Positions 54,613 to 63,251 of a stretch of DNA of 64,000 bases are shown one piece after another. The notes under the pieces are model-generated. The model was not told where the DNA came from and searched no databases. It saw nothing but the letters and a program-made list of their open reading frames with translations. Positions within the stretch are counted from its first letter, which is position 1. Every line of letters begins with the position of its first letter. Source of the DNA: Labilithrix luteola (GTDB lineage Bacteria; Myxococcota_A; Polyangia; Polyangiales; Polyangiaceae); the NCBI RefSeq assembly GCF_001263205.1, contig NZ_CP012333.1:11699501-11763500 (forward strand), written 5' to 3'. The translations under genes and the position numbers were made by a program.

Positions 54613-55437
54613 TTACGCCAACGGAGGTGCTTTTCGCATCGGGAGCAAGAGCACGTGCACTGGCCCCGTTGCTTCGTCGACGGGAGGCTGCGACGGAATG
54701 CCGATCCGAATGCCATCCTGCGCGGCGATGCGCCGCGAGCCATGCAGGCGATCCCACACCGAGAGGACGACGCCCCAGTTCGACGAGAGGTGCTCTGCCT
54801 GATCCGAATGGTGTGTACCGTGAAGCGTGGGGGTGATGATGACGTTCGACAGGGAACGTTCGAGCCATTCCGGCAGGCGCATGTTCGCGTGATGAAACGT
54901 GGCAGCGAGCTGCAGCGCGCCTTCATAAATCACGATCTCGCGCGGCGTCACGCCGAGCGCCGCGACGAAGACTCCGATCACCGGAATCGACAGCATCAGC
55001 TCGCCGAAGTGGAATCGAAACGCCGTCGTGACGTCGAGGTCGGGATCGACGTGGTGCACCGCGTGGAAGCGCCAGAGAAATGCAATTCGATGATTCGCGC
55101 GATGCCACCAGAAGAACACGTAGTCGAGAAGCACGAAGGCGACGGCGGCGTGCATCCACGCGGGCATGTGGACCTGTCCGAGGAGCCCGCGACGCATCCA
55201 CGGAGCGGCGACCAGCACCATCGCGGGCAAGACTGCGAGACGTCCGGTAAGGGCTCCGAGCGCTCCCACGATCGCGTTCGCTGGATAGCGACGTAGGCGG
55301 CGCGTCGTACGATGCCGCAGTGGCGCATAGGCCTCGAACGCGAGCGCGAGCACCGCGACGACGGCAATCGCCGGCGCGGCGACGCGGTCGAGGATCGCGA
55401 GCGCATCGTCCCCCGCTCTTGGGAACCACCATGGCAT
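54613..55437 (-). CDS. Fatty acid hydroxylase/sterol desaturase family membrane enzyme
   Basis: 274 residues from the ATG at 55437. Four membrane helices surround the His-rich di-iron motifs HRANH, HAVHHVD, HHANM and HGTHHSD, which fit the fatty acid hydroxylase (PF04116-type) family. It would oxidise a lipid or sterol C-H bond using O2 in the inner membrane. It is directly upstream of arsS (27 bases) and divergent from the MTA-phosphorylase-like gene (57 bases). The substrate is unknown; a link to an arseno- or ether lipid is inferred from context alone. Confidence 0.8.
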   Translation of the reverse strand: MPWWFPRAGDDALAILDRVAAPAIAVVAVLALAFEAYAPLRHRTTRRLRRYPANAIVGALGALTGRLAVLPAMVLVAAPWMRRGLLGQVHMPAWMHAAVAFVLLDYVFFWWHRANHRIAFLWRFHAVHHVDPDLDVTTAFRFHFGELMLSIPVIGVFVAALGVTPREIVIYEGALQLAATFHHANMRLPEWLERSLSNVIITPTLHGTHHSDQAEHLSSNWGVVLSVWDRLHGSRRIAAQDGIRIGIPSQPPVDEATGPVHVLLLPMRKAPPLA

Positions 55438-55494
55438 TCGCCGTGGAGTAGCATCGCGCGTGCCGTAGGACAGGTCGTCTGCTAGAGCGCTTGG

Positions 55495-56376
55495 ATGCTC
55501 GGCATCATCGGCGGTACGGGGCTCGGTGAAGCGCTGTTCGGCGAAGCGTTCGGCGAGGAACATGTCATCGACACGCCGTTCGGCGCGCCGAGCAGCCCGG
55601 TGCGTGTCCTTTCGTGGGGCGACACCAAGGTTGCCGTTCTTGCCCGCCACGGCGATGGCCACACACTCCAACCGTCCCACGTGCCCTATCGCGCGAACAT
55701 CTTCGCTCTGAAGAAGCTCGGGGTGACCCAGCTGCTCGTGAGCGGTGCCGTCGGCTCGCTACGCGAGGAGATTCGCCCGCGCGACTTGGTCGTCGTCGAT
55801 CAGCTCATCGATCGGACTTACCGGCGAATCCCAACGTTCTTCGACGAGAGCATGGCCGTGCATGCGGAGTTCGCGGAGCCGTATTGCCCTTGGCTGCGTG
55901 AGCGCGTGCTCGCAGCATCGAGCTCCGCTATCGACGCGAAGGTGCACGAACGCGGCACCTACGTATGCATCGAAGGCCCTGAGTTCTCGACCGTGGCGGA
56001 GGCGAGGATGCATCGCGCACTCGGCGCAGACATCGTGGGCATGACCGCTCTCCCCGAAGCGCGGCTCGCGCGCGAAGCCGAGATGTGCTGCGCGCTCGTC
56101 GCTATCGCGACCGACTACGATTGTTGGAGACCACATCCAAGGGGTACAACCAAGCAGACGTTGCTCGCGGAGATCATCGGTCACGTGAAGGCGGCGACGG
56201 AGAACGCCGTATCGGTACTTCGCCGCACGATCTCGGACCTTGCGAACCGACCGCCCGACGTGTGCGCCTGCTCATCGGCCCTCGAGCTCGCGATCTGGAC
56301 GCGCCGCGACCGCATCGACCCCCGCGCGATTGCCCATTACGGCCCGCTGGTCGACAAGTACCTCGGCCCAAAGTGA
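55495..56376 (+). CDS. mtnP: S-methyl-5'-thioadenosine phosphorylase-type nucleoside phosphorylase
   Basis: 293 residues. Family motifs GIIGGTGLGE, the phosphate/ribose-binding LARHGDGHTLQPSHVPYRANI, the base site CIEGPEFSTVAEARMHRALGADIVGMTALPEARLAREAEMC and ATDYDCW are present. It cleaves a 5'-modified adenosine with phosphate, giving adenine and a 5-modified ribose-1-phosphate. In this locus the natural substrate could be the arseno-adenosyl product of ArsS rather than, or as well as, MTA. It overlaps the convergent transferase gene by 40 bases at the 3' end. Confidence 0.88.
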   Translation: MLGIIGGTGLGEALFGEAFGEEHVIDTPFGAPSSPVRVLSWGDTKVAVLARHGDGHTLQPSHVPYRANIFALKKLGVTQLLVSGAVGSLREEIRPRDLVVVDQLIDRTYRRIPTFFDESMAVHAEFAEPYCPWLRERVLAASSSAIDAKVHERGTYVCIEGPEFSTVAEARMHRALGADIVGMTALPEARLAREAEMCCALVAIATDYDCWRPHPRGTTKQTLLAEIIGHVKAATENAVSVLRRTISDLANRPPDVCACSSALELAIWTRRDRIDPRAIAHYGPLVDKYLGPK

Positions 56377-57026
56377 TCTTCGCGAAGGGCTAGGACGCGC
56401 GCGGTGCGCGGGGCAAGCTCCGGCGCGTCTCTCAGCGCGACAGCCAGGCGTTCGAGGTCGGCAGGCTCGTCGACGTCGTACGAACGCGACAGCTCGCGCA
56501 CGCTGAGTCCAAGCTCGGCGCAGCGCCGAAGCGTCTGCGTGAGCACGTGGGACGTGCTCCAAGCAACGTCGTGGAAGAGGCGCGACTCCGCCACGCGAGG
56601 CGCGACGAGGTAATAGCCACCGTCATCGGCGGGACCGACGAGCACGTCTTCCTCGAGCGTCGGATCGAAGAGCGGAAGGTGCGGACAGTCCGTCCCGACG
56701 ATCACCGCACGCGCGCCAGCGTCTGTCGCGAACAGCTCGCGCATGGCGTGCGAAAGGCGGGCGCCGAGGTCCTCTCCCTTCTGGAGAGCCGTGGTCCATC
56801 CTCGGGGGAGACTTGGTCGAACGAGCTCTTGCACGTCATGGCCCTCGCTCGGCGCCACGAAGACGATACGCACCGCAGCAGGCAGGGCAGCAAGCCGCGC
56901 GAGCGTGTCCTCGAGCATCGCGCGCTGCAGCTCGGCGACCCACTCGGCGGGATGGTGCGCAAGGAGCCGCGTCTTGCAGCGACCTGGGATCGGCGCGCGC
57001 GCCATCACGGCGATGGCGAGCCTCAT
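56337..57026 (-). CDS. rSAM/selenodomain-associated transferase 1 (DUF2064, CofC-like)
   Basis: 229 residues from the ATG at 57026, which overlaps the stop of transferase 2 (ATGA). It begins IAVMARAPIPGRCKTRL and has GTDCPHLPLFDPTLEEDVLVGPADDGGYYLV, typical of the DUF2064 nucleotidyl/glycosyl-transferase-like family that NCBI calls rSAM/selenodomain-associated transferase 1. It probably makes a nucleotide-activated or transferred sugar derivative in the arsenosugar pathway; the exact step is unknown. Cytoplasmic. Convergent to mtnP. Confidence 0.85.
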   Translation of the reverse strand: MRLAIAVMARAPIPGRCKTRLLAHHPAEWVAELQRAMLEDTLARLAALPAAVRIVFVAPSEGHDVQELVRPSLPRGWTTALQKGEDLGARLSHAMRELFATDAGARAVIVGTDCPHLPLFDPTLEEDVLVGPADDGGYYLVAPRVAESRLFHDVAWSTSHVLTQTLRRCAELGLSVRELSRSYDVDEPADLERLAVALRDAPELAPRTARVLALREDHFGPRYLSTSGP

Positions 57027-57727
57027 GCTGCAATCCCTCGACGCCGGACATCGCGGTAGAAGCGCGCGAGCGAGTGCGCGCTCACGCCAAGCGAATACAT
57101 CACCTGGAGCAGGGTCCAGACGAAGAGCGTCATCAGTGGAGCCCGCTCGAAACGCCGCGCGCTCACCTTTGCGACGACGTCGTGGAGATACGCGGTGCGA
57201 TGGCTCCTCTCGAGCCGGCGAACGAACTCGTAGTCCTCGAGTATCGGAAGGTCGCGGATACCCCCGAGCGCGAGGTACGCAGAGCGGCGTACGAAAATGG
57301 CCGAGTCTCCATAGTAGACGCGCAGCCAGCGTCGCCGCACATGGTTTGCCCACGTGAAAAGGCGAGCAGCCGCCGATTCCGGCTCGAACCGCACGAAGAA
57401 GTTACCGCCCGCAACCGCCGCGTCTCTCAGCGCACTCTCGATCGCGACGCGCGCCTCGGGCGGAAGTCGCACGTCCGCATGCAGGAAGAGGAGCACGTCG
57501 CCGCTTGCCGATTGTGCACCGGCAGCGAGCTGTGCCCCGCGGCCCTTCGGTGCGTTCACCACGCGCGCACCATGGGCCGCCGCGATCGCGGCCGTCCCAT
57601 CCGGACTCCCCGCGTCCGCAACGATGACTTCATCGGCAATCCGAAGCGCGCTCGCCGTCGCCTCGGCGATCTCGTCGGCTTCGCACCAAACAGGAATCAC
57701 GATCGAAAGCAGAGACCTCTTCGCCAT
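57023..57727 (-). CDS. rSAM/selenodomain-associated transferase 2 (GT2-like)
   Basis: 234 residues from the ATG at 57727; a longer start at 57745 adds six. A family-2 glycosyltransferase fold: SIVIPVWCEADEIAEA, DAGSPDGT, the metal-binding LLFLHADVRL, GDSAIFVRRSAYLALGGIRDLPILEDYEFVRRL, with one hydrophobic helix near the C-terminus (TLFVWTLLQVMYSLGV). It is the second rSAM-associated transferase, seen with ArsS in other genomes. It would attach a sugar-like group to an arsenoribose or another acceptor. It is coupled to transferase 1 by a 4-base overlap. Confidence 0.88.
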   Translation of the reverse strand: MAKRSLLSIVIPVWCEADEIAEATASALRIADEVIVADAGSPDGTAAIAAAHGARVVNAPKGRGAQLAAGAQSASGDVLLFLHADVRLPPEARVAIESALRDAAVAGGNFFVRFEPESAAARLFTWANHVRRRWLRVYYGDSAIFVRRSAYLALGGIRDLPILEDYEFVRRLERSHRTAYLHDVVAKVSARRFERAPLMTLFVWTLLQVMYSLGVSAHSLARFYRDVRRRGIAA

Positions 57728-57839
57728 CGCGCCCGCCCTGCCCACGGTTCTACGCGACGCCGGCGCGCCAAGCCCTCAAAACGTGCCGCGACACGTCGCC
57801 GCCCAGCCCTAGGTCCTGCTGAATCAGCGAGCCGGGAGC

Positions 57840-57880
57840 CCTCCCCGCCCGCGCATAGGCCGAGCACGGGCTTGGGGAGG
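57840..57880. other. GC-rich 12-bp hairpin between operons
   Basis: CCTCCCCGCCCG (57840-57851) pairs with CGGGC (57867-57871) and GGGGAGG (57874-57880) around a 15-base loop, with a 2-base TT bulge. It lies downstream of the leftward lipoprotein gene (57912-59375) and 113 bases upstream of transferase 2. No U-tract is seen on the minus strand, so a terminator role is only possible. Confidence 0.4.
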
Positions 57881-57911
57881 CGGCGGGCGAAGTCCAGGGC
57901 GGAGCAACACC

Positions 57912-59375
57912 TTACTGATCGAGCAACACCGCGAAGATTCGCTGTCCGGCGTAGATATGCCCATTGACGATGTACCGCGGATTATCGCCCTTCGTGAGCT
58001 CGTAGGTATTCGTCCCAGGCTTCATCTTCGGCTGCCACTTCCCCTGGGCGTCCTGCTCGTAATAGAGCTCCACCATCATGCGCGCCGGCTGGTCGGGCTT
58101 GTCCTGCTTGTAAATCTGAATCCGGTACATCTGCTCGGGCGGAATCTTGACCCCGATCTCCGCCATGTGGTCCTTCAGCTCGAGCCAGTTGAAGCCGTCG
58201 CCTTGCCCGAAGTCGAAGCCGTCGATGGAGCAGCCGTTGCGGAATGGCATGCGTGACTGGCCCGAGCAGCGGTTTCCAACGCAGTCGTCCCCCGCCCACC
58301 AGGAGGCCGCGTCCGTCTCTCTGCCCTTGAGGCCCCAGTAGCGATCGCTGTCCTGACCGATGACGGCATAGCCCGGCAGAAACGACTCCGCGGGATAGTA
58401 AGCCTCGCTGCCTCCGGGCCAGATGGTCCGCGTCGAGGCGATGATGGCGCTCGATTTGTTGATGACCACGCAGCGTAGGTCGCTGTCCCAATCCTTGTAG
58501 GCGAGCCGCAGGTCCGCGGGCGGCGCCGGCTGATCCTTGCGCTGAGGAAACGTGATCGGCTGAGGCTTCGGAACGTAAACCTTGCCTGTCGGATCGATGT
58601 GCAAACCGAACGTCACGCCGTTGTAGGCGCCTTCGGGCCAATTCGCCTTCGAGGGATTGAAGAGCTCGAACGACGCATCGCCGCCCGCGTTCGCCGTGAA
58701 GAGCCAGGTCGGACGAATGCCAACGTCGTCTCGGAACCAGTAGCCATAACGGTAGCCGGGCCAGGTGGTGTAGACCCACATCTTCTTCTGGCCTTGGTAC
58801 TTGGCGACCTCGGCAGAGATGTCTTCTTGAATGGGCCAGCCTTTGTTCTGCCCATTCACCGTCACAGTGGGTTCGGAGTGGCCCTTCACGATCGGGGCGT
58901 AGACCAAGTCGTCGGTCACGCACGGAATGTTCGGGATCGCGTAATTGCTGTCGACGGCCCAATAGTCGCCACGATCGTCCATGGGGAAGGTCTTCCCCTG
59001 ATGGGCTTCCGACACGACGTACCTCTTGGGAAGCGCCGTGATGACCTGATAGTCCTCGCTGACGACGGTCTCCTGACCATCGGCCCCCTTCTCGTACCGC
59101 GCGAACTTGACGTCGCCGACTTTGCGGATTTGGTACGTGTCGTAGGCCTTGTCGTCGAGGATCGAATAGCCGTCCCGGGTGGCATTCGGGCAGTCGGTCG
59201 GAACGTGGCTCGGCGCTCCTTGGCTAGGACCACTGCCACCGGACGTACCGCCGCCAGGCGTACCGTTGCCCGTCGTATCGCCGCCACCACCTGGGCCAGA
59301 CGAGTCCGAGTCGCTCCCGCAAGCGGCGACGATCGTGGAAAGAAGCAAGAGTGCAAGATTGTATCGGCTCTTCAT
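57912..59375 (-). CDS. Large lipoprotein, unknown function
   Basis: 487 residues from the ATG at 59375, eight bases after GGGAGA. The signal peptide has lipobox TIVAAC (Cys19), then a Gly/Ser/Thr linker. The body has aromatic-rich strands (YRYGYWFRDDVGIRPTWLF) and several Cys, with an elongated beta-sandwich look, but no known domain. It lies immediately upstream of the leftward transferase operon and is divergent from paralog C of the FGE-like lipoproteins. Exported; role unknown. Confidence 0.7.
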   Translation of the reverse strand: MKSRYNLALLLLSTIVAACGSDSDSSGPGGGGDTTGNGTPGGGTSGGSGPSQGAPSHVPTDCPNATRDGYSILDDKAYDTYQIRKVGDVKFARYEKGADGQETVVSEDYQVITALPKRYVVSEAHQGKTFPMDDRGDYWAVDSNYAIPNIPCVTDDLVYAPIVKGHSEPTVTVNGQNKGWPIQEDISAEVAKYQGQKKMWVYTTWPGYRYGYWFRDDVGIRPTWLFTANAGGDASFELFNPSKANWPEGAYNGVTFGLHIDPTGKVYVPKPQPITFPQRKDQPAPPADLRLAYKDWDSDLRCVVINKSSAIIASTRTIWPGGSEAYYPAESFLPGYAVIGQDSDRYWGLKGRETDAASWWAGDDCVGNRCSGQSRMPFRNGCSIDGFDFGQGDGFNWLELKDHMAEIGVKIPPEQMYRIQIYKQDKPDQPARMMVELYYEQDAQGKWQPKMKPGTNTYELTKGDNPRYIVNGHIYAGQRIFAVLLDQ

Positions 59376-59607
59376 CGAGGTCTCCCGCCGAGGGCGCGTC
59401 TCTTCGGAGGGGCTAGTTATCCGTGGGGCCCTGGTCCGTGTCGAAAAGCGAGCCACCCCACGAATCGGTGGGAGCGTGCCTGACAGGCGGCGACGCCCGA
59501 CGAGACACGCTCTGGTCCGAAGCGGTGGACGATGTGCGAGGCCCGCTCCCGACGAGGATGCTGCCAGCGGAGTTTTCCCGCTCTGCCACATGACCTAGCA
59601 TCGCGAC

Positions 59608-61656
59608 GTGCGCCGTTCCCGTTCGCAGCCCGCTTCGCTCGCCTCTGTTCTTCTCTTCCTCGCCGCGTGTTCCGCCGCGTGTTCCGGCTCCTCGGACGGT
59701 GGCGTCGATGACACGTCGCCTACCGGGACGGAGGCCGGCGCCGGCAACAGTCCGTCGAATGAGTGCACGGCGAACTGCGAGCCCGACGGCGGACTCGCCC
59801 CCGCCGCGTCGTGCCTGAAGGACAGCGATTGCTCCACGGACTATTGCGACTTCGACTGCAAAGCGCCGCCGCCCAACGTCCACTCCGACGGCCGCCGCAA
59901 CGGTGGTGAAACGGGAGTCGACTGCGGTGGCACCGCCGACGTGGCGTGCGCCAACGGCCAGGGCTGCAAGACGGACAGCGACTGCACCGGGGACTATTGC
60001 GACGGCACGATGTGCGCGCCCGCTCCCGACAACGTCCACTCCGACGGGCGGCGTAACGGCGGCGAGACAGGCGTCGATTGCGGCGGCGCGGCCCCAACCG
60101 ACTGCGCCGCCGGTGGAGCCTGCAAGACGAATGACGATTGCCTCGGGCTCTGTAACGAGCTGTTCGTATGCACGGCGCCGAGCCCCACCGACGGGAAAAA
60201 GAACGCCGACGAGACAGACGTGGACTGCGGCGGCGCCACTGCGGACAAGTGCAAACTCACCAAGACGTGCATTGCCGATACCGATTGCGCGCTCGGCTAT
60301 TGCAAAGACTCCAAGTGCGCAACGCCGGCCGTCGACGGCGTCAAGAATGGCGCCGAGACCGATGTCGATTGCGGCGGCGGCACGGTGACCGAAGACGCCG
60401 TCAGCTACACGGCCCCCCGCTGCAAAGACGACGGGCTCTGTGCCGTCGACTCCGACTGCGTGACGAGCGCCTGCTCACCGGGCGGCGTGTGCGTCGCGCC
60501 CTCGTGCGATACCGCCGAGACGGCAGGCATCGTCACGTGCGGCTCGGGCGAGGTCGGAGACGCCGCCAAGGTGCACGAGACATGCTGTAGGTCGCTCGTG
60601 TTGCCGACCCGGACCACGCGCCGGCTCGACCGCTACGAGATCACCGCGGGTCGCATGCGCACGTTCGTCGATGCCGTGGGGCCCGACGTCCGCTCCTGGG
60701 TCAACGCCTACATCACGGCGCACCCCACCTCGCCCTTGGATGCGACGGTTCCCTCGCAGCTCGCGAAACTCAAAACCATGGACGCCGAGGCCATTGGCTT
60801 CTTCCCAGCGCAGCTGCACGGCGCCGAATTCAACTTGGTTTCCGCCTTCGCGCTGGACGCCGATCCCTACGATGGCATTCGCGGCTGCTACAACGGCGCG
60901 GGCTCGTACGGTGCCAATACGTACTGGCAAGAGCCGACCAATCTCGCCGACTACGGAATTCCAGCACGCACGATTGCCCGTTCGGAGTCCGATCAGAAGA
61001 GCATGAATTGCGCGATGCCGATCATGTTCATGGCCTTCTGCGCTTGGGACGGCGGCGAGCTCGCACTTCTAGCCGATCACAACGACGCTTGGCCCACTAC
61101 ACAGGCCTATCCCTGGGGCACGACCGACATCAAGCGGCCGAACTACAACTGGTGCAACGGAGGCTACAAGACCGGCGGCTTCACCTGCCAGGACACGACG
61201 ACCTTCCCCGCCACTGCGCAGACGATTGCCGGCGTGTTCTACGAGTGGCCGCGCGGGCAGGATCCGGCCAACGACGAGGAGATCTGGATCGCAGCGCCGG
61301 GCCGCTTCCCAAATGATGCGACCTCGCGCAAGAGCGTGACGAAGAACCTCCCCTGGCAAGATCTCTACGCGAACCTTGGCGAGTACACCGGCGATCTCGC
61401 GGCGCCGACGCCAACCGGCACGGATGCCCTCCAAAAGGGTGACTTCTGTGACTTCACCGCGGGCACGGTTGCCGGCGGCACGTCATGCACCGACAGCAAG
61501 AAGCCCGGACAGACCGGCACGTACTTCAAGGGGGTCCCGACGGTGAAGATGTCCGGCCACAACACCTGGGAAGGCCACACCGGCCGCAACGGCACCTACG
61601 TCGCGACCTTCCAATATGGAAAGTTCGGCGCCCGCTGCGTGCGAGCCGCACAGTAA
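59608..61656 (+). CDS. DVDCGG-repeat lipoprotein with C-terminal FGE-sulfatase-like domain (paralog C)
   Basis: 682 residues from a GTG at 59608. The signal peptide ends at CSAACSG (two possible lipobox Cys). Five repeats carry NGGETGVDCGG/NADETDVDCGG with Cys pairs CxTDYC and CKD. The C-terminal FGE-like domain (about 330-682) has LDRYEITAGRMRTFVDAVG, NCAMPIMFMAFCAWDGGELALLADHN, YPWGTTDIKRPNYNWCNGGY and the ending WEGHTGRNGTYVATFQYGKFGARCVRA. It lies 5.9 kb from paralog B with the arsS locus between. Exported, lipid-anchored; activity unknown. Confidence 0.8.
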   Translation: MRRSRSQPASLASVLLFLAACSAACSGSSDGGVDDTSPTGTEAGAGNSPSNECTANCEPDGGLAPAASCLKDSDCSTDYCDFDCKAPPPNVHSDGRRNGGETGVDCGGTADVACANGQGCKTDSDCTGDYCDGTMCAPAPDNVHSDGRRNGGETGVDCGGAAPTDCAAGGACKTNDDCLGLCNELFVCTAPSPTDGKKNADETDVDCGGATADKCKLTKTCIADTDCALGYCKDSKCATPAVDGVKNGAETDVDCGGGTVTEDAVSYTAPRCKDDGLCAVDSDCVTSACSPGGVCVAPSCDTAETAGIVTCGSGEVGDAAKVHETCCRSLVLPTRTTRRLDRYEITAGRMRTFVDAVGPDVRSWVNAYITAHPTSPLDATVPSQLAKLKTMDAEAIGFFPAQLHGAEFNLVSAFALDADPYDGIRGCYNGAGSYGANTYWQEPTNLADYGIPARTIARSESDQKSMNCAMPIMFMAFCAWDGGELALLADHNDAWPTTQAYPWGTTDIKRPNYNWCNGGYKTGGFTCQDTTTFPATAQTIAGVFYEWPRGQDPANDEEIWIAAPGRFPNDATSRKSVTKNLPWQDLYANLGEYTGDLAAPTPTGTDALQKGDFCDFTAGTVAGGTSCTDSKKPGQTGTYFKGVPTVKMSGHNTWEGHTGRNGTYVATFQYGKFGARCVRAAQ

Positions 61657-61750
61657 GCCGATGTCGCTCGACTTCGATCTGACGAACTTCTGCTCACGTT
61701 GTCCGAAGTTCGACGACGGCTCGTAGACGGCAAGCTGCGAAGCGGGCCGC

Positions 61751-62422
61751 TCAGCGCGCTGGCGATGGAATCGCCGTGTACGTCACTTTCGTCAGACTCA
61801 TTCCTGCGTCTTTGACGAGAGAGATGGCGACGAGGTCGACGTTGTCCGTCTTGATATCGAACTCGAAATGCCCGGCACCTGGAGCAACGACGTCCGGCTG
61901 ACCATAGTCGATCACGATGGGGACTTTGTTCCAGTGCCACGTCCAGCCTCCGCCTTTCGTGTGCACCGCGAAGCAGGCCTTCAAGAAGTCGGGCGGGGTA
62001 CGGTCGAACGCAGAAAACTCGACCTGCATCGTGTCTACGTATCCGACATCCTTGGGATGCGAATCCGTGTTCGCCACCTGGTTGTAGAACTCCTCGTTTT
62101 CTGGCGCACACGGTTCAGGTACGGAATTCACGAATTGCGAGAAGAACGTACCGCTAAACAGCGGGTCCCTCCCTGCAGCGACAGGTCGCTCGGGAGCGGA
62201 GAAATCGAACGAGAACGTGGAAATTTCCCGACTGTGAGTCGCCCAATTGCAATGCACGACGAAGGTCTGCGTAGCCTGCGGGGCGACTCCCGATGCGACC
62301 GGCTCAGAAGCCGATTCCGACGTCTTACCTCCGCAGCCGCCCGTCATCGACAGCCCCAGCAGCCCAGCGATCCCCGCGCACGCGCCAAGGCCCGTGCGCA
62401 CATGTCTTTGGCGAGCTCTCAC
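61751..62422 (-). CDS. Lipoprotein, unknown function
   Basis: 223 residues from a GTG at 62422, six bases after GGGAG; the frame is open further upstream but reads Arg/Ser-rich noise. The signal peptide has lipobox MTGGC, then KTSESASEPV. The mature part has Cys pairs (VHCNWATH, EPCAPENE, KACFAVHTK) and beta-strand content (FEFDIKTDNVDLVAISLV), with a small carbohydrate-binding-like appearance, but no family is assigned. It ends 94 bases from the convergent paralog C gene. Confidence 0.6.
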   Translation of the reverse strand: MRARQRHVRTGLGACAGIAGLLGLSMTGGCGGKTSESASEPVASGVAPQATQTFVVHCNWATHSREISTFSFDFSAPERPVAAGRDPLFSGTFFSQFVNSVPEPCAPENEEFYNQVANTDSHPKDVGYVDTMQVEFSAFDRTPPDFLKACFAVHTKGGGWTWHWNKVPIVIDYGQPDVVAPGAGHFEFDIKTDNVDLVAISLVKDAGMSLTKVTYTAIPSPAR

Positions 62423-62558
62423 GCATTCTCCCGGATAGCTGCTCCAACGACTCCGCGAGGCGCAGCTTGCCTCGTCGCGCGGTCGACATTCAACTCGAAA
62501 CTCCAGTTCTCCTTGCTCCGGCTTGCGCATTCAAGCGACTCGTTGAAGACTTGAGCAA

Positions 62559-63251
62559 GTGAAGCCGCCGTCATCCCCTTCCCCGAACCAAGCTCCGGCG
62601 TTTGCAGCTGTCCTCGACGATTCTCACCCGCACCCCGACGAGAGGCGAGCGCACTGGGAGAAGGTCTTTGGCGAGAAAGACGAAGCCGAGGTTTCGTGGT
62701 TCCAGACGAGGCCGGCCATGTCGCTCGACTTCATCCGCAGAACGGGCGCGAACCCCAGCGCGAAGATCGTCGACGTCGGCGGTGGCGCGTCACGCCTCGT
62801 GGATGAGCTCATCGATGCCGGTTATGCGGACATCGTCGTCGTCGACATTGCGGCGGCTGCACTCGCCAAAGCGCGAGCTCGGCTCGCGGAGCGCACAGGC
62901 CGAGTGCAGTGGGTCGTCAGCGACATTGCGCAGTGGCAGCCCGAGGCGGCATTCGACGTCTGGCATGACCGCGCGGTGTTCCACTTCATGGTGCAGCCCG
63001 AAGATCGCGACGCGTATCTGACGACGATGCGTCGCGCGCTCAAGCGCGGTGGGCACGCCATCATCGCTACGTTCGGGAGCAACGGGCCGGAGCGATGCAG
63101 CGGCCTCGTCGTCCAGCGCTACGAGCCTGAAACGCTCGAAGCGGTGCTGGGCCCGGATTTCCGGCGCATCGAGAGCATGCACGAGGAGCACGTCACGCCC
63201 GCGGGCAAGGTTCAGGCATTCCAATTCAGCTTGTTCGAGCGCGTCCAATGA
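62559..63251 (+). CDS. Class I SAM-dependent methyltransferase
   Basis: 230 residues from a GTG at 62559. Motif I is VDVGGGASRL (71-80), the SAM-binding acidic post-I is VVVDIAAAALAKAR, and motif post-II reads FDVWHDRAVFHFM, like the TehB/UbiE-type group that methylates small molecules. No Cys trio of arsenic methyltransferases (ArsM) is present. Its stop overlaps the start of the ArsR-rhodanese gene (ATGA), so it belongs to that operon. It could methylate a thiol, selenium or tellurium compound. Cytoplasmic. Confidence 0.85.
   Translation: MKPPSSPSPNQAPAFAAVLDDSHPHPDERRAHWEKVFGEKDEAEVSWFQTRPAMSLDFIRRTGANPSAKIVDVGGGASRLVDELIDAGYADIVVVDIAAAALAKARARLAERTGRVQWVVSDIAQWQPEAAFDVWHDRAVFHFMVQPEDRDAYLTTMRRALKRGGHAIIATFGSNGPERCSGLVVQRYEPETLEAVLGPDFRRIESMHEEHVTPAGKVQAFQFSLFERVQ

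Noticed and set aside
61683..61712. CGAACTTC/GAAGTTCG inverted repeat as a terminator
   Set aside because: 8-base arms with a 14-base loop and no T-tract, so the evidence is too weak.
62559..63251. Methyltransferase as ArsM for the arsenosugar locus
   Set aside because: It lacks the conserved Cys residues of arsenite methyltransferases and belongs to the ArsR-rhodanese operon.
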